Assembly: GCA_036897095.1 (NCBI GenBank)
Contig: JAYMSP010003368.1
Location: forward strand, 1-20,062
Reading direction: 5' to 3'
Length of the DNA stretch: 20,062 nucleotides
DNA from: Plantago elongata
Taxonomy: Eukaryota; Streptophyta; Magnoliopsida; Lamiales; Plantaginaceae
Shown in pieces: positions 9,901-18,469 of the stretch. The stretch's first letter is position 1. Every line of letters starts with the position of its first letter. Below the pieces are notes generated by a model. It did not search any database, was not told the origin of the DNA, and was given only the letters and a program-made list of their open reading frames with translations. A program made the position numbers and the translations under genes.

Positions 9901-12900
9901 ACGGACCCTTGTCAGTTCCAGAAATAACATTGCATAAGAAAACCGCTCTGCGTTGCATCTGACTCCAAAAATGGATCGAACTCATCAAAATATATATATT
10001 TCACAGTATACGTTGCTTGACACTTACCCTCTCTCTCTTTATAGGGATTGCAGTTATAGTAGCAGATACCAGACCATAATTATCAGAGGCAGATATTCTA
10101 CACAGTCGAAGTGCTAAAATAGCTACTGCTACTTTAAACTATAGTGAAGTGTGTAAAAGTAAACATTCTATTTTTTGTGTTTCATCATATAAGTAAAAGT
10201 TGCAATACATAACTATACTAATGGACTGACTTGCAACTCTAGAGGAAAAAGTAGAATTTAAAATTGATAGAGATTATGTTAGTTGTAGTAAAAAAAGGGT
10301 AGCCTTCTAGAAAACAGTTAACGCACATTGAAAGTTTGTCTGAGAGTCTGCAAATCAACTTCTCAATAATAGACAAGATGGTTAAATGTCCATAAAATGT
10401 AGTTTATTATTTTAAAGGTAATTGAAAATTTCAAAACTGCTAAAAAAAACAAGCATATTAGATAATAAAAATATATAATTTCAGAATAAAAATGTATAAT
10501 TTTGGTATCTAGAATAATAGTCAAGAAGCAAATTCAACCATCCTATGAATGTTTCAAATTCTGTGTTTGAAAACACTCCAGTATCACTTGCGGATTATAA
10601 GAGCTGAGAAATTATACTCTGTTGAGTTTCAAAACACTCTATAAGCTAGTAAAACACTTGTCCACAAACATCTAAAGCATAGAGGATATAACTTAATTAG
10701 CAAATTGAAGTACAAATATTGTCAAGCAACAGTAGAGCAACTCAAAAGCACAACTTTTGAACTTGCAAGATGAAGCCAAATACCGATAATACTAATCTTG
10801 AATGGATATCATTTTCTATCTCACTCTAACAACCTTCATTTTCACAATAGCTATGCTTTCATCACTGCACGCAATCTGCTGTAGCAGCAAAATTATGAAC
10901 CAAGAATTTTGAGGTGTGGCCGAGTGGTGCATAGAATGAAGCACAGCTATATTACACTGTTTGCTACAGCAATCGTATGATTGCGTCCACAAAGACACAG
11001 ATAATCAAAATAATTTGTTACAAATAGTCTACACAAATTAAGACTTCAACTCTTATCTGAAATTTCTGTAAAAGAGACCAATTAACAAAATCTCAATTGA
11101 AGGCCACAAATTTAACCATTACAGCCAGTAAGTGCCTGGAAAAATTGTTCAGAGACAAATTCACGGAACTTGACAAAGATGGCAGATATACATCTAAAGT
11201 AGACAAATTCATTATGGTCAGATATTTGGTCATTCAATTCAATTTTGATCCAAACTATGACATTAAGCACTTCAGATACTCAGAATTATTGCACTCAAAC
11301 TCACAGCTTTATGGTGTTTAAATAAAGATGCCTATTAAGTACTAGTATTGTCCAATACTCCAATAGTTATGGGCTCAGATCTAGTTCATCACGAGACCTA
11401 AACAATGATCGTTTCACACTATTTCTAGAGGGCCTATTAGAAATCTCTAACTTCCTTCAGGAACAAACAGTAACTTATCGGTTATTTAGCAAAAACTTGA
11501 GGAAAGGCACAATCAGGTATCTTTAAACAATTTTTCACTAATGTCCGATGTAAGCAGTACTACTATTTTGCACCTAAGTTTTCCAGAATCAGTATCCAAT
11601 GTATTAACTAGAGCATTTGGAAAAGTTAAACGCCCTTATTCCACAGGCAATAAGATAACAAGTTTAACAGAACAGTGTCTCCTTGCACACTAATTTACTA
11701 AGCACCTAAGTTTTTCAATTTCGTATCGAATGCATTAACTAGAGTATTTGGAAAATTTTGAATCCCTCTTTCACGGGTAATAAGATAACAAGTTCAACAG
11801 AACAGTGTCTCCTTGCACACTAATTTATTATGATTGAGCTCATAGTATCTTGAACACAGTTCAGCAACATCTTATAACTATATATTGAGATAAAGAATAT
11901 TATCAACATAAAGGCACTAAAAATTGATAACGCATCATCCATGATAAGTCTCAGGCATTGTCAACAATGAATATATCATTTAAACCCCTGACTATTTAAA
12001 CCAAACAATACAATATTTTCAATGTCAAAGACAGAGAGCGAATCCTGTGAAATGAATTGATTTTGAAAAATTACAACCACATACAAACAAGGGTTAACCA
12101 GTAACCAAGGAGACTTTTTAAGTCAGAGCTGCCCCTAAATTAATAACTAGATATATGGAAAATATAACTTAATAGTTAATATACACAGAAGATAATCAAC
12201 TGTTTATAACAACAATGAAGAATCATCGGAAGCACAAAATGAAACCTGAAGGTAACATTTGTCAATATCAACTCGATGATTTAGAAACTTGTCAACTCTT
12301 TGTAATGTCATTGCGATCTAGGCGAGGAATGCACTTCACTTATAAATGCTTGCAATTTTGAGAGGTGGCTATGAGGTTGCGTACGGCGCCAACAAGACAG
12401 GGTCTCCAAATTTCAGGGGGCCCTAATTTTGGGTACATTACTCTGATATGTATGATTCCATTTTTTTTATAAATAATTTTATATTAACTATTAGGGAAAA
12501 CCACTCTAAACAACCCCAATGTTTGTGACATTTTCAAAACAAGTGATTTAATTATTTTATCAGGAAAATAATAGTAAAAAGAAATATGTTATGAACAAAA
12601 AAAAATTATTCAGGCCTCATTATAATACAGGGGAAAGTCCAATGAAAAACCCTCCAAAAATGAAAATTACAAAAAAAAAGACCCAAGGAACTTCATTCTC
12701 AACTACACATAATATCCAACGAGTATGTTAGAATCCAACTCCGGCCTAACAAAAGGCTAGCCGGTAGAACTAACTCTCTTTTAGGTGCCCCTTGGACAGG
12801 TCAAGGTCTTCTCGAAGATATCCGGAAGCCACTAATCACCACATTAAAATTAAGGAGAGACAACCTAAAATGGGTGTGAAGTTGTTTCAATTAACATGCC

Positions 12901-15202
12901 ATAAAATTTTTTGAGTAATCTAATGTTGAGCTAGATGGGTGGTTCTAATTTGCATGGAAATATATCCTTAAACATATGAAGCTAATTCTTTGTCCCACCC
13001 CCCTGTAATTTTCAGCAACATCTTGTTGTAGGTGTAGCTGAATTAAACAGGCCGTGTGTCGTCCATAAACCAAAAGATTCATACAGTGACGCAAGCCAAG
13101 TAATTTGGCATTGATCACATAAAGTGTAGAGTAGCAGACTCGCAAATCATTTCCAGTCTATTTCTCTCTCCTGTAGTATCACAGTACCATAGGAACTACA
13201 AGAAAAGGTGTAGATAAGAATTTGATAAAGCACACTAACCATGTAAATGATCTTCTAGAGATCCTAACGGCATGTATTCATAGACAAGTAAACGTTGATC
13301 ACCATCAGCGCAATATCCAATCAAGTTGACGAGATTTGGATGGTGCAAGAGGCTAAGCATGAGAACCTCCACCAAAAATTCTCGGTTCCCTTGAAGGCCA
13401 TTCCTGTCAAGCTGCTTAACAGCAACTACCTGGCAGAAAATAACATTTTTAAGAAACGGGGGTTGTTTAAATGATTGAGCATATTTATCAGAAACAGGCC
13501 AGTAGAATCCACAATATAATTAAAAGAAATCACCTGCTTCTGATTATCTTCATACATAGACCTGATATATAATGTAAAGGTAGCTTACTTTATATCGAGG
13601 AAACTACCTGCCCAGTGCTTTCCAGCCGGCCTTTGTAAACCCGCCCAAAACCCCCTTCACCTAGCAAGCACTCTGGCCTAAAGTTCTTTGTTGCTGCAGC
13701 AAGTTCACGAAATGTAAATGTCTGTGCAGCTATATGGGCAGTAGGCTCTTTTGGAATCGAAGCTTCCTTCTTAGAATCACTGCTATTCCGAGGTCTTGAT
13801 TTATCTAGGAAACATGAATTGAATACATTAATACTCTTGAATTAAAACAGTAAAGAATTACCATCCTTTTCCTACCAACATGAAAACAGCTTTCCACTTT
13901 CAAAATTACAGAAAACTTGACTTAATTTTGAATTTTATGAAAAACTATGAAATACTCCTGGCAATCTCAAAAAATTCCACATCTCAATAAATATAAGTTG
14001 AACAAAAAAGCACTAAATTCACGACCCATAAGATGACAAGATATTTATTTCTTTTTAACTAAAATTTATAGTGAAAAGCAACATTTAAATGATATAAAAC
14101 GTTAACTGGATCAATAGCTAAAGAATGCATCATTCGTTATCACATAACTTCCTAGATATATCAACAACCTCAGAACTAAATAAATAGTCCAGCCGACACT
14201 TTCCAATATAGTAATGCGTTTTTTCACTACTATGTAATATAAAGGAATCATAACCATCAGAATTCCAGCTACTGGTAAGACTTTATTGCTAGTTGTTGCA
14301 TCTTTGAAAGGAGTAACCTACCCCTTTACACACAAAAAAAAAAATATCGGTTCCTATCCATTCCAAGAACAAATACTATAGCAGAAGCAATTCACTTGCC
14401 AGCATCAACCCAATTTTTGTACGCAAATTAAAGCTTTTGACATGCATTGCTCACTTCATATCTCACAGGGAGGTTCACTCCGATTTCCTAACACTTGGAA
14501 GAATCATTAATGGTGGTTGTGAAGCTATTTTAGACCCCTTTCGATGACATGGTCATGTTAGATTGATCTGAAATAGCAAAAAAACACTAGAACCTACATG
14601 TGCCATTTAACATCGACGTGTCCTGAACAATGCAGATACCTCGGAGGTAAAATTGATGGCTTGTGTTCTCAGATGTAAGTTAGCTGAGCTCTGTGGTTCA
14701 CCCAACCATCAAAAAACTCAACATGCTATATTAATCACACGTATATCCAAAGAGATCATGTTAATTTAGAAACAAGCACACATCCTTTTTAATCTATGTT
14801 AAATGCTGATTCAAGAAAAGGTGCTTCAAACCATAAATAAACTGGTTGCTTGGTTATTCAACTACCACAAACAAATTCAACAGACACAAGAATTCACCAT
14901 TTCAACGAATAAATCAGCAGACATCCTAAAAAGGCAGATCAAGATCAATGAAATAATCAACACTTAGCATCAATCAGCTAGAACACATAAACAAACTCAA
15001 AAATTAAAAATTGAGAGAATAGGCTGTAATTGGTACTGAATACTATAACATAATATAGAAATGGAGTAAATTATATACCTGAAGTCACTTTATTGGACTG
15101 AGCTACTGAGTCTTCTTTAAAAGACTCCTTTTTGGAAACTTGGTTCACTCCATTACTGTTCTTTCCCTCCTTAGATGATCCGAAACAGGGTAAACAACCC
15201 AT
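6964..15202 (-). CDS. PBL27: Receptor-like cytoplasmic kinase, subfamily VII, PBL27-like
   Basis: Five exons on the - strand: 15202-15079, 13804-13608, 13429-13240, 9636-9245 and 7560-6964. All junctions are GT-AG and in phase, giving 499 residues plus TGA. The N terminus, [10 protein letters not shown], has Gly2 (myristoylation) and Cys3/Cys6 (S-acylation), so it should sit at the plasma membrane. The kinase domain starts near residue 83: Gly-rich loop GEGGFG (90-95), ATP-binding Lys112, catalytic loop YRDLKSSN (Asp210; Tyr replaces the His of HRD, as is usual in this subfamily), SDFG (Asp228), and [10 protein letters not shown] (249-258). The C-terminal tail is Ser/Arg-rich and ends with a conserved block containing [11 protein letters not shown]. 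In Arabidopsis, PBL27 links the chitin receptor CERK1 to a MAP kinase cascade. Sequence and length (Arabidopsis form about 513) support close homology; orthology and function are inferred. No stops or missing catalytic residues were seen. Confidence 0.95.
7561..9244 (-). other. Intron 4 of the PBL27-like gene (1,684 bp)
   Basis: Phase-0 intron with its donor after the VAW codons (GTATGT, at 9244) and its acceptor CAG just before 7560. The interior is AT-rich without coding potential. It contains a possible short repeat rich in GCG/AAGCG words at about 8690-8968 (separate entry) and a small hairpin with 8-bp arms near 9144-9167. Confidence 0.85.
8690..8968. repeat. Possible short dispersed repeat with AAGCG-rich ends
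   Basis: Two related words, each beginning TCAAGCG and continuing with CTTAAAG and a GCG motif, occur at 8727-8749 and 8938-8960. They flank an AT-rich centre. Their composition differs from the rest of the intron and resembles small non-coding repeats scattered in plant introns. Terminal inverted repeats and target duplications were not established, so the class is unknown. Confidence 0.35.
9637..13239 (-). other. Intron 3 of the PBL27-like gene (3,603 bp)
   Basis: Phase-1 intron that splits the Asp171 codon. The donor is GTTAGT at 13239 and the acceptor GCAG ends at 9637. It is unusually long for this conserved position and AT-rich. It contains a 132-bp tandem duplication (11570-11833), an 18-bp direct repeat near 10460-10503, and a GC-richer patch at about 12360-12440 that may be a transposon remnant. 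I found no credible gene in it on either strand. Confidence 0.85.
11570..11833. repeat. Diverged 132-bp tandem duplication in intron 3
   Basis: Two adjacent copies, 11570-11701 and 11702-11833, each start with GCACCTAAGTTTT. The last 45 or so bases of each (from AATAAGATAACAAGTT to the end) are almost identical, while the middle has several differences. This suggests an old duplication, or local conversion of the 3' half. Confidence 0.85.
13430..13607 (-). other. Intron 2 of the PBL27-like gene (178 bp)
   Basis: A phase-0 intron between the codons for GQ and VVAVK, with a GTAGTT donor and a TGCCAG acceptor. It is the only short intron of this gene. Exon 3 also begins GTAGTT, so the donor hexamer is repeated at the next exon start. 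Frame and conservation decide the junction. Confidence 0.85.
13805..15078 (-). other. Intron 1 of the PBL27-like gene (1,274 bp)
   Basis: Phase-1 intron between the acylated N-terminal exon and the exon that opens the kinase domain. The donor is GTATAT and the acceptor TTTCCTAG. The interior is AT-rich with no coding or repeat structure that I could support. Confidence 0.85.
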
Positions 15203-15590
15203 AATCAGCCAAGAAAAAGAGAACCCAGGTCGAATATCTCACTATCTATAATCTATATCTATATACATAAAGAAAATTGAAGCATCAAGAGCGAAAAATT
15301 CTCAGCTTCCGCCAACAACCCATCTCGTAAAAATACAATCTTTGGAGCCTTTTGAAGAGAATTTCAGACATGGGTCTCTCATCAATCATCCTAGTTCAGT
15401 TTTAACATACGAGATCAGACGAGTGGAGTGTTTTTTTATTGAGGGAAAGGCAGATCAACGAATCGAGGAAAATCTTGATTGTTCAAGAGAAAGGGTTAAA
15501 GAAAGAAAACTGAGAAAAAATTAAGGAAGAAGAGAAGAGAGAAAAAGGAAAATGCAATAATTAAGAAGAAGAAGAAGAAGAAGAAAGTAA
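15203..15590 (-). promoter_or_regulatory. 5' leader of the PBL27-like gene with upstream ORFs
   Basis: Inferred leader between the ATG at 15202 and a start near 15590, downstream of the TATA box. On the transcript it begins with a CTT repeat (15563-15583) typical of plant leaders. If unspliced, it holds at least four upstream ORFs: 15408-15391 (5 codons), 15389-15285 (34 codons), 15285-15259 (8 codons) and one starting at 15267 (8 codons). All end before the main ATG, so they could lower translation. A leader intron cannot be excluded. Confidence 0.5.
15563..15583 (+). repeat. (AAG)7 microsatellite
   Basis: Seven AAG units on the + strand, read as CTT on the kinase transcript. It lies close to the inferred transcription start, where CT-rich tracts are common in plants. 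Confidence 0.9.
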
Positions 15591-15615
15591 TACATTTTAT
15601 TTTTATATTGTGTTG

Positions 15616-15623
15616 CTATATAG
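15616..15623 (-). promoter_or_regulatory. TATA-like box of the PBL27-like gene
   Basis: CTATATAG (same on both strands) about 30 bp upstream of the CT-rich leader start. It fits a transcription start near 15590. The sequence farther upstream (15624-15968) shows two W-box words (TTGACT) at 15705-15700 on the - strand and 15902-15907 on the + strand, but no gene. Confidence 0.5.
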
Positions 15624-15968
15624 GCGTGTCTGTATATGTGTGAGATGGGGTTTTATATCATAGTATGTGGTAGTAAAGAAAGGTAGTAGTAATGGTGAAA
15701 GTCAAAAAAGGATGAAGATTTATCCTTTTGGTAGTAAGATTTGAATTATTTAACACAAGGAAAGAAAATTAGGTGAGTCTTGTTGTTGCCTGTATGCTAG
15801 TTTGCTAATGCCAATATGATTGCCATCATCTTGTTGGAACTGTGCAATGTGAATTCGGTGGGTGGTATATTATTCTTGGAAGCTGCAGCATTTCTATGTC
15901 ATTGACTACATACATTGATTAACACAATATAGTACACACCAAAAGACTAATTAGATCCAAATACCAAT

Positions 15969-17000
15969 TGTCACCGCCCAAATTACTGTATAATCCATAT
16001 TAACTTCGTTCCGAATCCAAATTCTCGTTAGTTCAGATACGAATTGTAAGATTAAATTATATAAATAATTAAAATAATTAATAAAAGAGTGTAAAGTGGA
16101 TAAAATCATAAAGGTGTGAATAAGGTAGGAAAGGGGTTTTTCATTTTTTAAATGACTGATTAAAATTGAGATTAATAAAAACGAAATACGAAAAGTTCAT
16201 GAGTTAGACCATTTAATCCATTTATCTTAGAATAGTCTGGAACTCGGGTTAATCATCGAGGGATGAACCTCAGAATAGCTCGAATATAAGTGGTTGGTAT
16301 TCAATGTGAATCTTTTAAATTATCTAGATGGGAGTATTTATAGGAACCCCGATGATACCCTCTTACGTAAGCTTAAGTATTGGGGAAATAGTACTCTTAT
16401 ATACCTTCTTACTAGCCTACCCTCTCTTTCTAGTGACTCCTCGCAACAACAAGTACGACTTTCCTAGAAAATTGTTAGGTCGAGGTATCAAAATAGGGTG
16501 GCACCGAAAAGTATACATAAAATAGATCTTCTAGTTATAAAATAGTAATACTCCCCAACATGAAATTATTTACATATCCTTTAAAGACGTTTTATACTAA
16601 TACATTAGTGTTCCGGGGATTTTTAATTTGTTGGTTTGTCTCCTAAGGGGTATGGATCCCAAGGCCATTCCTCCTTCTGCAAACTCTTAGCCTCGAAGCC
16701 TAGGGAGGCCATTTCTAGTTAAGGTAAATTGGATGATTCGCACATCTCTGACCTAGACCCCTAGACCCCTCGATGTCATTACCCTCAAAGGGCCGATGTC
16801 CTTCGTGGAACTCCCGTAGAGAGTCAGCCAGTGTGGTTGTTTTGGTAAAGCCCTGTGAGAGGAGCCACTTGATTGGGTTGAGACCACGCCCACGTATCAA
16901 GGCTCTTGTTGATTAAGAGGCTCTTGTAAGGATCCACTACTTTACTCCGTCATACATATATTTTAAGAGCTAGTCTCCTAAGAGACGCTTAATTAGGAGA
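15969..17000 (+). mobile_element. Possible decayed LTR fragment
   Basis: The stretch begins with TGTCACCGCCC, similar in style to the starts of some plant Ty3/gypsy LTRs. It is followed by an AT-rich block and a TATA-like TATTTATA at 16335-16342 in a GAGTATTTATAGGAACC context, and then a GC-richer part (16640-16900). No 3' end, matching second LTR, primer-binding site or flanking 5-bp duplication was found. It may instead be unrelated intergenic sequence. The right limit is arbitrary. Confidence 0.3.
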
Positions 17001-17240
17001 GACAGAGAGACACAAATAATAACATATTATAAGTTGAAAATTGGTACATTTTGTGGGTCCGTGAAATTAAGTTAACAAAATAATTGAGTTTACATCAAGA
17101 TAAATAAACCTAAACATGTGGACACATGAACTCAAACATAAAAATCTATGACCCTGAACACAATTTGTGAACCCTAAAATGTGATAATTGGTTAAGGTTT
17201 ATGTGACAAGTAGTTAAGATTTTAATAAGTAATGATTAAT
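17001..17240. other. AT-rich intergenic sequence
   Basis: A-rich sequence with recurring words such as CATAAA and AACCTAAA. It continues in style beyond the LINE insertion at 17254-17520, so it is the host sequence that the LINE interrupted. No gene is seen. Confidence 0.6.
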
Positions 17241-17533
17241 GTTAACGTTTAGGCGGCACAGAACGAGATAATCCTCCAACATAAACCATGTGACCAACTT
17301 GACGTATTTAGGTCCATCACGCAAGTTGTACGGCTGAGATGCAAGGATGGTCGGGCTGGGATTTTACTTGCACAACTTCCTTGATTATAGCATGATGTTT
17401 TTTAGGCTTTATTTGTGTTTTTTCGTAGCCATTAATTTCGGACTTGGAATTCATCAGCCCCTAAATGTACGTACACTGTTTTAGTTAATAATACTAGTTC
17501 TTTCTTTCCAAAAAAAAAAGGTTAACGTTTAGG
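17241..17533 (+). mobile_element. 5'-truncated LINE copy with 13-bp target-site duplication
   Basis: A 267-bp insert (17254-17520) lies between two exact copies of GTTAACGTTTAGG (17241-17253 and 17521-17533). It ends with ten A plus a G, as expected of target-primed reverse transcription. Its first 128 bases are an open end of ORF2: AQNEIILQHK, then VVRLRCKDGRAG, then a TGA. The order matches the ORF2 C terminus of the LINE at the left edge (ARNEMNFQQ, VRLRC). The 3' UTRs also share CAGCCCCTAAA/CGGCCCCTAAA and GTTAATAA words. The insert is therefore a severely truncated, probably younger member of the same lineage. Confidence 0.9.
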
Positions 17534-18200
17534 TTGTGTAATTTGTCGAACATGTTAAAAATTTATCCTCTTAATTATAAGTTGTATGCTTGTTCTGCAT
17601 GTTTCTTTGATTAGTTGTTAAGTAACATTGAAGCATACCCTTTAGATAAAATGGTGAACCACATAACCGTCGGACATATGAAAAACAAATTAAGGTTATC
17701 ATATAGAACAATAAAGGTTCAAGTGTAACAATGTAGAGGTTACGTCATTACATATACATATTCAGGGTTTAGACCTTAACTGGAATTGATAAATATTCAG
17801 CCATAAATCTAAACACATAAACATAAAAACCTATATACATAAAACAAAAAATTATCAACACAAAATAGTTTAACCATATCCAGAATGTGCAGAAGAAACA
17901 TAAATCTAAAGCAAGAAATACATAAACCTCATCAGAAGAAATACATAAATATCAGGACCAACTAACACAAACCTACATAAACCTAAACAACAAAAAAAAT
18001 AAACCTAAGAAAAAAACAATAAAATCAACAATTAATCATTTTTCTCTCCAACAACACTCTTCTTCCTTTTATTTCCTCTATCTTTTCCAACAACACTCTT
18101 CTTAGGTGTAATTCACCAACATTAGCCGGCATTTTTTTCTTCTTATACGCAACAACAATGGTTTTCTTTTTCGAAACAGTCACCGTCGTGGTCATCTTAT
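17534..18200. other. AT-rich intergenic sequence with CATAAAC words
   Basis: Low-complexity A-rich sequence, increasingly dominated by CATAAACCT and AAATAAAC words from about 17800. A 39-40 bp near-repeat (CCAACAACACTCTTCTT) occurs at about 18050 and 18090. No gene is supported. Confidence 0.6.
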
Positions 18201-18469
18201 TCGAACATAAAAGAACATCAACCTGAAGACCAAAACAAATAAACATAAATAGTCTTTTTCGAACACAAAATAACATAAACCTGAAGACCAAAACAAATAA
18301 ACATAAATAATCATATGAGAATATAGCATAATGAAGATCAAAACAAATAACCATAAAACTATAATCTCTGAATAAACTAAACTAACATACAAAAACATAA
18401 ATCTGAAGACCAAAACAAATAAACATAAACATTCGTATGATAATATAACAACATGATAAAGACCAAAAT
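18201..18469. repeat. Degenerate minisatellite, 50-72 bp units
   Basis: The core CTGAAGACCAAAACAAATAA recurs at about 18222, 18280 and 18402, with a variant near 18330 and a decayed copy near 18453. Spacing runs 58, 50 and 72 bp. The first two units are the cleanest, sharing TCGAACA at their left ends. A second shared word (CATATGAGAATATA / CGTATGATAATATA) marks the third and later units, suggesting higher-order duplication. Open frames crossing it on the - strand only reflect the repeat. Confidence 0.8.

Noticed and set aside
10917..10990. tRNA-like A box (TGGCCGAGTGG)
   Set aside because: No B box, no acceptor stem and no cloverleaf within 90 nt, so neither a tRNA gene nor a tRNA-derived SINE is supported.
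11097..11321. 74-residue + strand open frame in intron 3
   Set aside because: Antisense to the intron, no motif, A-rich composition, no promoter context. Probably chance.
12945..13145. 66-residue - strand open frame in intron 3
   Set aside because: No recognisable domain and within a normal GT-AG intron. Probably chance.
15342..15524. 60-residue + strand open frame opposite the kinase leader
   Set aside because: Antisense shadow of the purine-rich leader, with no domain.
16328..16525. 65-residue + strand open frame after the TATTTATA word
   Set aside because: Short, no domain, inside possible LTR sequence. Not supported as a gene.
16940..17010. MITE suggested by CTCCTAAGAGACGCTTAATTAGGAG-like pairing
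   Set aside because: Only a short imperfect stem. No terminal inverted repeats or target duplication could be defined.
18201..18469. CRISPR-like array
   Set aside because: Repeats are degenerate with irregular spacing and related spacers, and the genome is a plant.
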